DNA from: Brachypodium distachyon
Lineage: Eukaryota > Streptophyta > Magnoliopsida > Poales > Poaceae
Assembly: GCF_000005505.3 (NCBI RefSeq)
Contig: NC_016133.3
Span: 33,690,737-33,754,736 of the forward strand
DNA: 64,000 bases
Direction of reading: 5' to 3'
How positions within the stretch are numbered: position 1 is the stretch's first letter; the number at the start of each line of letters is the position of its first letter. The position numbers and the translations under genes were made by a program. The notes under the pieces are model-generated. The model saw only the letters and a list, made by a program, of their open reading frames with translations. It was not told where the DNA came from and did no database searches. Positions 53,708 through 64,000 of this stretch are shown here, piece after piece.

Positions 53708-53793
53708 GGTGAGCTAGTCGTTAAGGATGTCGCGGATGGAGAAGCCGGTGGTGAAGACGATGATGCCAGCGGTCACCCGAAGCTCTCTGCACG

Positions 53794-53815
53794 CCCCCCT
53801 ACCTGGCACGCCAGA
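53794..53815 (-). other. Element A primer-binding region
   Basis: Directly inside the 5' LTR the minus strand reads tctggcgtgccaggtagggg, with TGG two bases after the LTR end. Confidence 0.55.
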
Positions 53816-56370
53816 TGTCGGAGCACGGGTCTCCGGCACCGGGGATGCCGAGCACCCCCTTTTTGGTTCGGTTGAGGGCGAGGCGATTGCTCCGGCGATC
53901 GCCGGCGTGACGATAGACACAAAGTGTTGACACGTGAATTTACCCAGGTTCGGGTCACCCGGAGGTGTAACACCCTACGTCCTGCTTTTTTGTTATATTC
54001 AAGGTCATGTATGTGGCTTACAAGGTGCCCCGGGATTTCCCGGGGAGCTACTTTGGCGATGACTCCAACTAGGGCTAGAACTAAGACTGATCGGAACCCT
54101 TTGACCGGTGGCATTGCTCCTTTTTTTATAGACAAGGGGATACCACAGATGCGAATGCATGCAGTGTGACACGTCTCCTAGACGCGTGTCACAGCCACAT
54201 GAAACACTCTCCCGCTGATCCACGCTGGACGCCATGCAGCGCCCCGTCCACTGTACACGGTAGAAAAAATGGTTTGTAGAGTAGACGCCCTAGCCTTGCT
54301 AAGCAAGCCTAGGCCTGCTGATAAGACTTCTGTCGGTGCATTAAATGCACCGTGCCCGCCGTCTTGTCCTGTCTTCACTGTTCTGCGGGCCCCGCCGGCA
54401 TGCCCGAGCGTGGGTTGCTGGGGTGCCGCTTCGCGGCTGGCGCACCCGGCCAGCTACTGAGGTGGAGTTTCTGCTATTTCCCGGGAGCTTCTTCTGTTCC
54501 GGCCCTTAGCTTCGCCTTCACCAAGGACCGTCTCCTTGAGGCAGGCTTCCCGGACGCATCGCTTCCCGGAAGGCCTTTCTGAAGGGACTTCTGTTAGGTT
54601 CGTTGCATAGGAAACAAAAAAAATTCCTACGAGAAGTGCGGAAGAAAACCCAAGAATATATATACTAGATGTATGTAACGAGAGGGATCATGAACACCAT
54701 ACCCTCGTAGACCGCTAAGCGTTGCGATCACGAGATCGTTGTTGGTGTAGTGGAACTTTCAATGAGATCAATCTCAGTGCCGAACGGACAGCACCTCCTT
54801 GGTATCCACACGTTCAGCTTCACGTTGTCCCCTCCTTCCTCGATCCCGCAAGCGAGAGGAAGAGGTAGACGAGATCCCGGCAGCACGACGGCGTGGTGAC
54901 TATGGTGAATATTCTCACGGGCAGGGCTACGCCGTGCGCGTGAGAAGAGGAGGAGAGGAGGGCTCAGGGGAGAGAGATCCAACTGAAAGCTTGGGGTGTC
55001 TCTCTCCCTTGCCCCCCCTTCTATTTATATAGGGGTAGAGGAGGCGTGTGCCGGCCAGGACTATCCCGTGGCCAGGACTCTCCCGTGGCCAGGACTCTCC
55101 GGCGGCCAGGACTCTCATGCGGCCAGGACTCTCCTCCTGGCCGCATGGGCCCTGTGGGCTAGCCCCTCGGCCCATTAAGGCCAGGGTGCTCCCTCACAGG
55201 CCCATTTAGCCCAGGGATAGGTGGGCCTCAAGGTGGAACCCTCCGGATCCCTCCAGAACCTTCTAGAAGCCTCCCGGTCAAAACCGGGAAATATTCCAAA
55301 CTTTCCAGAACCCTGAAAACAACTTTCCATATATAAATCTTTATCTCCGGAACATTCCGGAGCTCCTCGTTGCGTCTAGGATCCCATCCAAGACTCCGAA
55401 TCATAATTCGATATCATCATCATTTATCTCATCTAACCCAAGCAACATGAAACGTTAAGTGTGTGACCCTACGGGTTCGAGAACATGTGGACATGATCAA
55501 ATATCAATAACCAATAGCGGGACCTGGATGTCCATAATAGTTCCCACATATTCCACGAAGATCTCATCGGTTGAACCACTATGTCGAGGATTCAATTAAT
55601 CCAGTATCCAATTCTCTTTGTCTCGCGATATATTACTTGCCCGAGATTTGATCGTCGGTATCGCCATACCTAGTTTAATCTCGTTACCGGCAAGTTCTCT
55701 TTACTCGTTCCGTAATATAATACCCCCGCAACTAAACACATTAGTCGCATGCTTGCAAGCTCATTAGGATGTTATATTACCGAGAGGGCCCAGAGATATC
55801 TCTCCGTCACAAGGAGTGACAAATCCCAGTCTTGATCCATACAACCCAACAAGCACCTTCTGGGATACCTGAAAAACACCTTTATGATCACCCAGTTACG
55901 AGATGACGGTTGATGCCCACAAAGTATTCTTCCGGTACTAGGGAGTGGCATGATCTCATGGTCTAAAGAAATAATACTTGACATAATAAAACATAAGCAA
56001 CTTAAACTTAAGTGACACGATCAAAAGCTATGTTTAGGTTTGGGTCTGTCCATCACATCATTCTCCTAATGATATGATCTCGTTATTAAATGACAACACA
56101 TGTCTATGGTTAGGAAACCTTAACCATCTTTAATCAACGAGCTAATCTAGTAGAGGCGTATTAGGGACACGGTATTTGTTTATTTATCCACACATGTATT
56201 TGAGTTTCCAATCAATACAATTATAGCATGGGCAATAAACATTTATCAAGAACAATGAAATATGATAATAACAAATTTATTATTGCCTCTAGGGCATATT
56301 TCCAACAACTTCGTCACTGACGACCCACGCGTCTCGAATAAGTGGGACCCCGTGGGCCACTGGTACGACA
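53816..56370 (-). repeat. Element A 5' LTR, interrupted by a Copia solo LTR
   Basis: Two parts, 53816-54591 and 56313-56370, are colinear with 29501-30349 (tgtcggagcacgggtctccg ... ctggtacgaca). The TATA box is at 54121-54130 (minus tataaaaaaa). Counting by eye over the first 450 bp, roughly 15-20 differences separate the two LTRs. Confidence 0.88.
54592..56307 (-). mobile_element. Solo LTR of a BARE-1/WIS/Angela-type Copia retrotransposon
   Basis: On the minus strand it starts tgttggaaatatgccctaga and ends atgcaacgaacctaaca, the known LTR termini of this Triticeae family. The length is 1716 bp. It is flanked by the perfect duplication acttc (54587-54591 and 56308-56312). No internal domain is present, so the element was reduced by LTR-LTR recombination. 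Confidence 0.93.
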
Positions 56371-56479
56371 CCTAGAATTGCCCACCGTGTTGCCTCTGCT
56401 CCGGGCAGGGTAGGGACAATCAGGGAAAGGACCGCGGAATGAGTAAAATTGAAAGGTTGGGACTATTTGCAATTTCCAT

Positions 56480-56602
56480 CGACCCGACATTTAGCCAGCA
56501 TGGCAGTCAACTTGCCACCTGACCGGTCAGCAGCGGCTCAGGCTCGAATAGGAACACACGTGAACAATTTACAAAGAATTAGGGTCCAAATATGCACTTT
56601 GA
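56480..56602 (-). repeat. Right arm of the inverted repeat bracketing element A
   Basis: The reverse complement matches 29197-29312. Outward from it, the sequence accgcagttcctaaaactat (minus) has no partner on the left, so the left arm is truncated. Confidence 0.75.
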
Positions 56603-57920
56603 AAAAATGAAGACTCACTTGGCACACCCCGAATAGTTTTAGGAACTGCGGTGTATTTTACTCTCAAAACAATAAAATATCAAAACATCGCCATTCGTCG
56701 CCTTCATTCAGGTCCAGCAAAATATCAGACCTCGCCTACAGCCTAAGTCACCGTGGGGCAGCATCATGCGGCCTGTCCAGTCACCATTGCGGGTGGCCGT
56801 GCCGCCATAGCTAAGCAAGAAACGTCGAGGTGGACGCCGCCGACATTGAGTGGGGCAGCGCCGCCAGGCCGTGCTGCCGCCCCATATCCGCTGGATCATG
56901 GGGGCCGCACCGTCGTGGCCTCCGATTTGCCCTGGACAAGAAAGGTGTGCTAGTTGTTGCTATGCGAGGGGCCGCCCAGCAGAGGGGTGGGGAGCCGTCT
57001 GCCTTTGAGATGAGAGGAGTGGTCGGCGGCCCCCGTCGCTAGGAGATGGGTGGGTCGCCGGCGTCGGTCTCCAAGCTCCAGGTCGCCACGACGCCACATC
57101 GGGTGGGGAACAGGAAGATGAGGGGGTTGTTTGAGTTGTGAATCGGCTTTTCCTCCTCTCAATGCGCTGAAGGTAAGAATTACGCGGGGGGTTTCTGCGA
57201 AAGTGCGTTTAAGTGATGGGTAAGTTCCCACCTCTTGTCTGGACCATATGTTTTTAATCCAACGGCCTATGACAAAAGTTTGCAAGTTTTCTCCCAACAA
57301 TGGTTTTCACTAGATATTTCCCCATATAAGCTGCTCATCGCTGCAATCTAACGTATTATTAAAGGAACATCTCAAATTGCTTTGACTGCATGAGTCCTGA
57401 TGATGCACTCCTGCTAATGTGTCCAGGCCGGATTGTTGTTTCAAGACAACTTAGATTTCCATATTCTATTGTGATAAATCTAGATTTAGTCTCAGCCGTA
57501 TGATAACTTTGAAACGATGTATACCATAAAATTTCTGCTACTTTAACTAGATATATATTAGGTTTTGAGCTTTTTCTGTTACGCGGTAAACCGGTGAGCA
57601 CCAAAAGATGCAGTTACGGAATTAACCGAAAATACCACCGTTAACCAAAATATGCTCCTCTACACTCGCACCAGATTGTTCCAAATTAAATACTGGCGTG
57701 CACTGGGTAACACACTGAGCTAATTGTGCTGCAACCCTCCAACTCCAATGATATATTGCCATATGGTTGCGTCGGTAATGACGTCAAAAGGCTTTTGGAA
57801 CGAAAAATGTCAAACTTCTTCAGTTTTCAGTCTCCCTGATCTCAAAGTCATAGGGATTATCGGCAGGAATATACTCATACTTGTCCAGCAAGTCAATGAT
57901 ATTTTTTGATGGTTACAATG
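56603..57920. other. Intergenic upstream of the first plus-strand GSTU
   Basis: 56750-57130 is GC-rich with short frames and no domain. The rest is AT-rich and contains the proximal promoter block of the GSTU gene at its end. Confidence 0.35.
57779..57822 (+). promoter_or_regulatory. TGACGTCA promoter block of GSTU (58074)
   Basis: TGACGTCA (57779-57786) is followed by ggaacgaaaa and gtcaaacttcttca (57809-57822), about 295 bp before the ATG. The same string order stands upstream of the second plus-strand GSTU. TGACG words are the core of as-1/ocs elements that TGA bZIP factors use at many plant GST promoters. Confidence 0.55.
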
Positions 57921-58073
57921 TCAAGCTAATAACACTACATATATCGCTCGTCTCACTCAATCCTCAACAGTCAAAAGAACAACGTACGCAAGATAAACTG
58001 AACAAGACACAAGCTAGGCACACAGCTAAAGCTACCTGCCAAGTTGAGACCTTGAGCTGATAGAAAACCAGCA

Positions 58074-58905
58074 ATGGCCGGAGCAGGAGATGAGGCGGTG
58101 AAGCTGCTGGGCATGTGGGCGAGCCCCTTCGTCCTGCGCGTCCAGCTCGCGCTCAGGCTCAAGGGCGTCAGCTACGAGTACGTCGAGGAGGACCTGAAGA
58201 ACAAGAGCGAGCTGCTCCTCAAGTCCAACCCCGTGCACAACAGGGTGCCCGTGCTGATCCACGGCGGCAAGCCCGTCTGCGAGTCGTCGGTCATCCTGCA
58301 GTACATCGACGAGGCTTTCGCCGGCGTCGGCCCCCCCCTCCTCCCCGCCGACCCCCACGACCGCGCCGTCGCCCGCTTCTGGGCCGCCTACATCGAGGAC
58401 ACGGTAATATACACACTAGAGTCTTGTTCCAGTTGGTGCGTCGCGTTAGAGTGTCCTGAGCATTTTGATCGATGGTTTTTATTGGGACAACACTAATCGT
58501 GGCATGGGCAAAACTGCGCAGCTCCTGAAAGCGTCGAGCCAGGCATCGAGGGGAAAGACAGAGGAAGAGAAGGCGGAGGGGAAGAAGCAGGCGGCCGCGG
58601 CGGTGGTGACCCTGGAGGGAGCATTGAGGGAGTGCTCCAAAGGGAAGGCCTTTTTCGGCGGCGACAGCCCCGGGTATGTGGACATCGTCCTCGGCGGGCT
58701 TCTCCCGTGGGCGCTCGCAGGGGACAGGCTGACAGGTGCGACGACCTTCGACCCCGCGACGACGCCGCTCCTGGCCGCCTGGGCGGACAGCTTTGGTGGT
58801 CTGGAGGCGGTCGAGGCGGTCATGCCGGACGTTGGCAAGCTGGTCGAGTTTGCCATGGCGATGTATGCCCGTGCCGCGGCTGAGGCAGCCGGCAAAACCG
58901 ACTGA
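58074..58905 (+). CDS. Tau-class glutathione S-transferase (GSTU)
   Basis: Exon 1 58074-58403 and exon 2 58522-58905 join in phase 0 (donor ACG/GTAATA, acceptor GCGCAG/CTC) to give 237 residues. The N-terminal domain has [20 protein letters not shown] with catalytic Ser17, [13 protein letters not shown] (the usual Lys of the glutathione site reads Asn-Arg) and [14 protein letters not shown]. The C-terminal domain has [20 protein letters not shown] and [16 protein letters not shown]. The C-terminus is about 12 residues longer than in the neighbour at 61549, ending AEAAGKTD. The gene is intact, head-to-tail with the next GSTU and clearly its paralogue. Expected role: glutathione conjugation in the cytosol. 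Confidence 0.94.
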
Positions 58906-60540
58906 AAGAGGCGCACCTCTTCTGCATCTCTGCTCGATCGTGTACCCAACAGGGATGCCTGCTTGTTTTCCATGTTTGTTCGCATGTCATTTTTAATGTA
59001 TTTTATGTACGTATCTTGTGTACCTTGGTAAGATGTAAACGTGTTTAATTAAATATATTTGTGGGGCAATGTTGTGGGAAAATGTCCCGGCCGGAATGGA
59101 GTGCTTTTCCTTCGAAGGTGCTGTTCGTACATTCTTGATTATTTTGATATTTTGACTACTCTACCACACAGAAAAGCAAAGATTTTATGTTCATGTATAA
59201 AAGGATATTACAGTAAAAGGGCTGCACATTGGAAAAAAAATATTTTTTACCCCACAACTTGTCAAAAAGTATGCAAATCACCTCTTAACTTTTTCTTATA
59301 CTTTTAACCTCCCCAATCGTCGAGACCGGACAACAATGATCACTCAATTCGGCTAAAGCAGTTTCGGTCCAACATGTCATAGTTTGTACCCCAAATTGTT
59401 ATGTAGGCATTTGGTTGACTAACCGGTTGAACCTGACCGACCTAGCTCATGGGCGGACCAAAAAAAATTTAGAGGGGACAATTCATGGGCTTGAGCGGTG
59501 GCAAATTCATGGGCTGAGGGAGAAAATTTACTTTGTAGCATGGGCCTGATACCGATGGGGCTAAAAAAAAAAGAATGGGGGCAGTTGACCCCATGGGATT
59601 CAACGTGGGTCTGCCCATGCTAGCTAGCATCTTTCTTGTTGACTTCCCCTCTACCCCGTTGACCCTAAAGCCACTAGCTCCGGCGGCGACGGCTAGTATC
59701 CCGGCGGTTGTTGTTGGTGGTGGCGTAAGAGACGAACAATGTTGGCTGTTGGGACGTCACTTAGCTCGGCAACTTCGACGACCAAGCGGGTGGTGCAGCG
59801 ATGGTAGCGGCTACCGACGACTACGATGACCGGGGCAACACATGATGCAACCAGAACGACGGCTGCGACATCTCCATCTGGTGAGTTGCCGATATCTCCA
59901 TGTTGCTTAATTAAAATAGCGTCCTGGATCCAGATGTGAAGAAAATTTAGGTTTGGGATTTTTGTGTAGGTTAGTGGCAAAGAGGCATGTTGGAGGGCGG
60001 GGGAGAGAGAGTGAAGACGGCGATAGAGGGTGTTGATGACGGAGCGGCTGCTCACCCGTCACCCAAACCGTCGCCGTTGCGGTTGAACACGGGCGCTGCC
60101 GGTTTCACCTTTCCTCTCGTCGAGGCAGGTCTACTTGAGTCTTTCTTGGTTTCTAAGGTAAAAACAAATTTAATTGGTATAGAATGCCAACATGACGTAA
60201 CAACGTGCAAATCGAGAGGGCAGAACCATGACATATCGACACCAAAACTGCTTCAAACAGGACGAATGACCCGAAACCACTTCAAACGGGGTAATGAGTG
60301 ACCATTTGTGTCATGAATTGAAGAACGAATGATTTTTGACAAGTTGAGATACGAAGAAAATACTTTTGTCTGCACTTTATCATGATGTATGATGTATTAA
60401 CACACGGATACGTCTCCCGCCTACATTAACACGGAAAACAAGTGTAATGTAGTTTAAAAAAAACAAAAAACTACTTATTTAGAAACATTTTAAAGAGTCG
60501 AAGGATAAAAGTACTTTTTGAAAGAAAAATCGTAGCACAA
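58906..60540. other. Spacer between the two plus-strand GSTU genes, with possible degenerate inverted ends
   Basis: About 59245-59425 and the complement of about 60165-60365 share caacttgtcaaaaa, a tcaactcaatt-like word, gcagttt.gg and acatgtcat in order. They could be the worn ends of a Mutator-like element of about 1.1 kb. The interior has no recognisable gene. Confidence 0.35.
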
Positions 60541-60553
60541 CTTTCCAAACCTA

Positions 60554-60618
60554 TGACGTATCCAAACATGTACATTGACAATGACGTCACATGGTGGAAC
60601 AAAAGTCAAACTTCTTCA
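60554..60618 (+). promoter_or_regulatory. TGACG motifs upstream of GSTU (61549)
   Basis: TGACGTA (60554-60560) and TGACGTCA (60582-60589) are followed by ggaacaaaa and gtcaaacttcttca (60605-60618). The order is the same as before the GSTU at 58074, but here the block is about 960 bp from the ATG. Confidence 0.5.
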
Positions 60619-61079
60619 TCACATCATCAACGCGGGTTGGGAGGTACCTCCTGGCCCAGCTGCTTTTGTTCTGCTTTTCGCATAAGCTTATAAATATGAT
60701 TTGATATTTCAAGCATTGCAATGTGGACTTTTCTCAACTCTTTCCCATGTGCTGGCGACAAGTTAAAATTCTCATTTTTCTGGTTCACTTTTACTTTTTA
60801 ATACTTGCAAAGATACAAAAACAAGGCGAAAGCTTGTTTGTTACCAACAAGCGACAAAATGCAGTATATACTGAGAAAAGTGTTGAGTACGATGTAATCT
60901 TGTACTGAATTTTTTTTTTATATGAAAACTACAAACCCAAATTGTATGGCCACTACTGTCGCTTTTGACCGCGTCTTCGTTACTCTTTCCTTTTCACAAG
61001 GTTGGTGTATTTGGTTTCGTTAATAAAAGCCTTTGAACAAGAATTACTCTATCATGATATGAAACCATAATTCTTAGCA

Positions 61080-61210
61080 AGAACTTTTAAAGACGAATCC
61101 ATCGATATAAATTTCATGTATGAAAAAATACATATGAATATAGTTTTTATTGATCAAAGTTTTGTCCTAACAGAACAAAATACGCAACGTTTGTCAAAAG
61201 GAGGGAGTAT
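61080..61210. mobile_element. Partial Stowaway-type MITE
   Basis: It ends tttgtcaaaaggagggagta, a typical Stowaway end with TA, but the opposite end is not recognisable. It lies between the TGACGTCA block and the TATA box of the downstream GSTU. Confidence 0.4.
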
Positions 61211-61431
61211 ATTTTTTCTTTTCTCTGATGACCGGAGAACGGATCTTGACACCCGGTTGGTACGCACCCCGGCACCCCCTTTCATCTAAAAGGTTGTCGT
61301 GGATTGCCGGCTGCTGTCACGTGCTCATACTTGATTAGAATTTTAGACGGTTCTAAGATACCAATTGCAGTTGCCCATCGATCGTCTCGTTTTTGCGAAA
61401 AAGTTCTCTGCTCTGCTCTGCTCCTGTAATC

Positions 61432-61440
61432 TATTTATAC
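61432..61440 (+). promoter_or_regulatory. TATA box of GSTU (61549)
   Basis: tatttatac lies about 110 bp upstream of the start codon, in a position like that of the minus-strand GSTU. Confidence 0.6.
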
Positions 61441-61548
61441 CTAGCTCGTTACATCTGTACATCCTCAACATTCAAACAATCCAACACTGAGAAGGCAAGA
61501 GCATCCAAAGCACAAGCCAAGCCCAAATTAAGCTGATCGACAACAGCA

Positions 61549-62325
61549 ATGGCCGGAGGAGGAGGCGACCTGAAGATGCTGGGCATGTGGGCGAGCCCCG
61601 CGGCGCTGCGAGTGCGACTCGCGCTCAGCCTCAGGGGCGTGAGCTACGAGTACGAGGAGGAGGACCTCAAGAACAAGAGCGATCTGCTCCTCAAGTCCAA
61701 CCCCGTCCACAACAAGGTGCCCGTGCTGATCCATGGCGGCAAGCCAGTCTGCGAGTCGTTGGCCATTCTAGAGTACATCGACGAGGCCTTCGCTGGCGTT
61801 GGCTCCTCCCTTCTCCCCGCCGACCCCTATGAGCGTGCCGTTGCTCGCTTCTGGGCCGCCTTCGTAGACGAGACGGTATTGCATTCATCACGGTCGTTTA
61901 ATCTGGCGAGCGCGAGCTTTGAGCTTTTTCACCTTTTGATTTGACAATGGTCAAAGTCTAACGGAATGTGGCTTTGTGCACAGCTCGTCAAGGGAATGTA
62001 CCAGGCATCGTGGGGCACGACAGAGGAGAAGGAAGACGGGAAGAAGAAGGTGACCGCCGCGTTGGAGACTCTGGAGGGAGCCCTGAGGGAGTGCTCCAAG
62101 GGGAAGCCGTTCTTCGGCGGGGACAGCGCAGGATATCTGGACGTCGCGCTCGGCTGCCTCCTCGCGTGGGTGCACGCCGTTGATGCGATCCAGGGTGTCA
62201 AGATCTTGGACCCGTCAACCATGCCGCTCCTGGCCGCGTGGGCGGACAGCTTCGGCGCGCTAGATGAGGTCGAGGCAGTCATGCCGGACTTGAACAGGCT
62301 AATCGAATTTGTCATGGAGCAGTAA
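61549..62325 (+). CDS. Tau-class glutathione S-transferase (GSTU)
   Basis: Exon 1 61549-61875 and exon 2 61984-62325, phase 0, GT-AG, 222 residues. The N-terminal domain: [20 protein letters not shown] with catalytic Ser16, [14 protein letters not shown] and [14 protein letters not shown]. The C-terminal domain: [20 protein letters not shown] and [20 protein letters not shown], ending IEFVMEQ. It is complete and very similar to the gene at 58074 ([20 protein letters not shown] against [20 protein letters not shown]), so the pair arose by tandem duplication. Expected function: glutathione conjugation and peroxide or herbicide detoxification in the cytosol. No break is seen. Confidence 0.94.
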
Positions 62326-62632
62326 ACTGGCGCCTCGATTGCGGCCGCGGACACAACCAATTGAATGGACGTATAGGAGTACGTCTAGATCTCTTCTTTT
62401 ATGCAGCCCTCCTTGGTTCTGTGCCGAACAAGGAGATAGTGTATCTGCAATGTTTATCTTCGTGGACGTTAATTCATGTGGCTCCATCAGATATGAGCTT
62501 TACTTCAATAAACATTTGTGTTAGTGTTATTTGGAATGTTTATATTCGTCCAAGTGTCTCATGTGGCTCTATCAGATATAAGACTTTACGAGGTTGGTCA
62601 AACTTTGAAACTTGACCAAGTTAGAACATACT

Positions 62633-62770
62633 CCCTCCATTCCAAAATGCAGGGCATATGACTTCTGTTAACTGCCAAACTAAGTGTTTAAATTAATATA
62701 CTATGGAAATATATTTCATAATGGATCTAATGATCTTCATTTGGCACCGTAAATGTTGATATATATATTT
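62633..62770. mobile_element. Stowaway-like MITE fragment
   Basis: The left end tactccctccattccaaaat is typical of the family; the matching right end is missing or worn. Confidence 0.45.
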
Positions 62771-64000
62771 TCAGCAACTCTCGCCTTCACCAAGAACGAT
62801 GGCAGCCCCCTCGGCACCTCGGCTACCCGCGATTTCAGCAATTAGATCTTCACCATCACCACTGCGCCGCCGGATCTTCGGCGCAGTAGTGCCACCGGCG
62901 AGATATTCGAGGGAGGAGGGAGGGCAGCGGTGGTTAGGGTCCGGTTCGAGGAGAGTGGGGGTTTTGGATCGAGCTCGGGGGCAAGGGGGTGGGTGGTGGC
63001 GGTAAACTGTATGTGGTGAGGTGGGACCGGATCGGATCGAGGGTGTGATATTTTTTAGTTGGCCCAATAAGGCTATCAAAATGGTCCAGGTAGACCACCA
63101 AAAAACATACGCTGTTTTGGGCAAATTGTGTGTATTATGAACATGGTTTGGTCCTCACTTACCCACGACAACATATTACCTATAGCACGGCAGCTATAAA
63201 TCTGTGTTGTTGGATTTTCTTAAACACTATCTCACCGTAGACATTTGCCCGCACTATGTTCAAATGTAGTTAATTTTGTTTTTTATCCGCACTTTTAGCA
63301 CTTCAACCGCAGATGTGTTCAATAAAAGTGCGTCAAATACTTTTGTCAACATGATTATATTCAACACTTTTAAAATGCTACAAATATAAATTGGACATAC
63401 TATATATGAAGCCAAATTGATGCATTTTGAAATGTATCCGATAATCTACCATGACGTAGCGCTTCCACCATTACTCGATGGTAGGATGAGTCGGTGTGTC
63501 CATGGCGATGGCGGCGGCGAACTAGCGGTCTTTTCAGAGGTGTAAATGGAAACATGAATCGACTGGATATTTCTTTGATCAACAACTTCTATATAAAAAC
63601 TGCTTATCCAAACAACATAATTACTCATTTCTGTGGAAACTCAAAGGTGAGCATCTATTCCTAGCTAAAAACACTAAGGTTTGAACGTGATGTTCGAGTA
63701 CTCTATGTGCCAAATTTAGTGCAGGGAACAACAATGACTATGTTTTCATAAAATTTACAAGCATACAGGAGACCAGAACATCTACGTGTGCAATGTTTCC
63801 AAATTTTGTTGACGTTCCTAAGTACTTTATTTTTATTCCAAATTTATTGTTCATCCCAAAAACATATCCTAGGAGCCCAATTTTCCAGAAAACTCGGGAC
63901 TATCTGAACAAAGCCGACTTTGCGCGTAAATGAAAAGAGTGGATGCTTGAACTTAGGGTCTATTTGAAAGAACAAAGAACGCATGGGGATATACATGATG
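62771..64000. other. Right-edge intergenic DNA
   Basis: 62780-63010 is GC-rich with open frames on both strands but no domain. The rest is AT-rich. Nothing else can be supported. Confidence 0.35.

Larger units (their letters stand above)
29501..56370 (-). mobile_element. Element A: Ty3/Gypsy LTR retrotransposon, Tat type, with nested insertions
   Basis: Two related LTRs (29501-30349 and 53816-56370, the latter interrupted) bound an interior coding on the minus strand. The flanking bases catag (29496-29500) and cctag (56371-56375) are a 5-bp target duplication with one change. Order on the minus strand: 5' LTR, primer-binding region, gag, protease, RT-RNase H, archaeal-type RNase H, integrase, spacer, antisense ORF, polypurine tract, 3' LTR. 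Gag-pol order RT-RH-IN makes it Gypsy. The second RNase H and the extra antisense ORF are features described for the Tat lineage (Grande/RIRE2-like). Removing the nested insertions leaves about 12.8 kb. Many stops and frameshifts make it non-functional. Confidence 0.9.

Overview
This window is nuclear DNA of a grass of the wheat/barley tribe (Triticeae). Three things point there. Short intron-bearing plant genes sit as islands in repeat DNA. Stowaway-type MITEs with TA target duplications are scattered through it. A solo LTR at 54592-56307 has the terminal sequence of the BARE-1/WIS/Angela Copia family. No bacterial, organellar or viral gene set is present.

Left part (1-29 kb): a decayed RNase H-like (LINE) fragment; a split, 3'-truncated ankyrin-repeat gene (minus); a terminal-inverted-repeat element next to its promoter; MITEs and a degenerate minisatellite; an apparently intact single-exon subtilisin-like protease (minus); a complete six-exon CYP704-type cytochrome P450 (minus) with one GC-AG intron; a tau-class glutathione S-transferase (GSTU) with a one-base frameshift; a possible small two-exon coding unit; a second, intact GSTU (minus); a SINE-like element; and a poly(A)-tailed insertion flanked by a 10-bp target duplication.

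Middle (29.5-56.4 kb): one nested retrotransposon complex. Element A (29501-56370, coding strand minus) is a Ty3/Gypsy element of Tat type. It carries gag, protease, RT-RNase H, a second archaeal-type RNase H, integrase, and an extra ORF on the opposite strand that converges on gag-pol. A related element B (40512-52867, same orientation and layout) is inserted in A's gag. A BARE/WIS/Angela solo LTR sits in A's 5' LTR. All three insertions have recognisable 5-bp target duplications, so their order can be read: A first, then B and the solo LTR. Both Gypsy copies are broken by stops, frameshifts and deletions. B's 5' LTR has lost the segment that holds the TATA box.

Right part (56.4-64 kb): one arm of an inverted repeat that brackets element A, then two intact two-exon GSTU genes on the plus strand (58074-58905 and 61549-62325) that share a TGACGTCA promoter block, then repeat remnants. 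With the two minus-strand copies, the window holds four GSTU loci, an old detoxification-gene cluster that the retrotransposon complex has pushed apart by about 33 kb.

The most distinctive system is the paired antisense gene of elements A and B. In both copies it has its own TATA-like box about 110 bp upstream of the start codon, splice-like signals, and a conserved N-terminal domain plus coiled coils. All calls were made by reading the sequence; no database search or alignment program was run.
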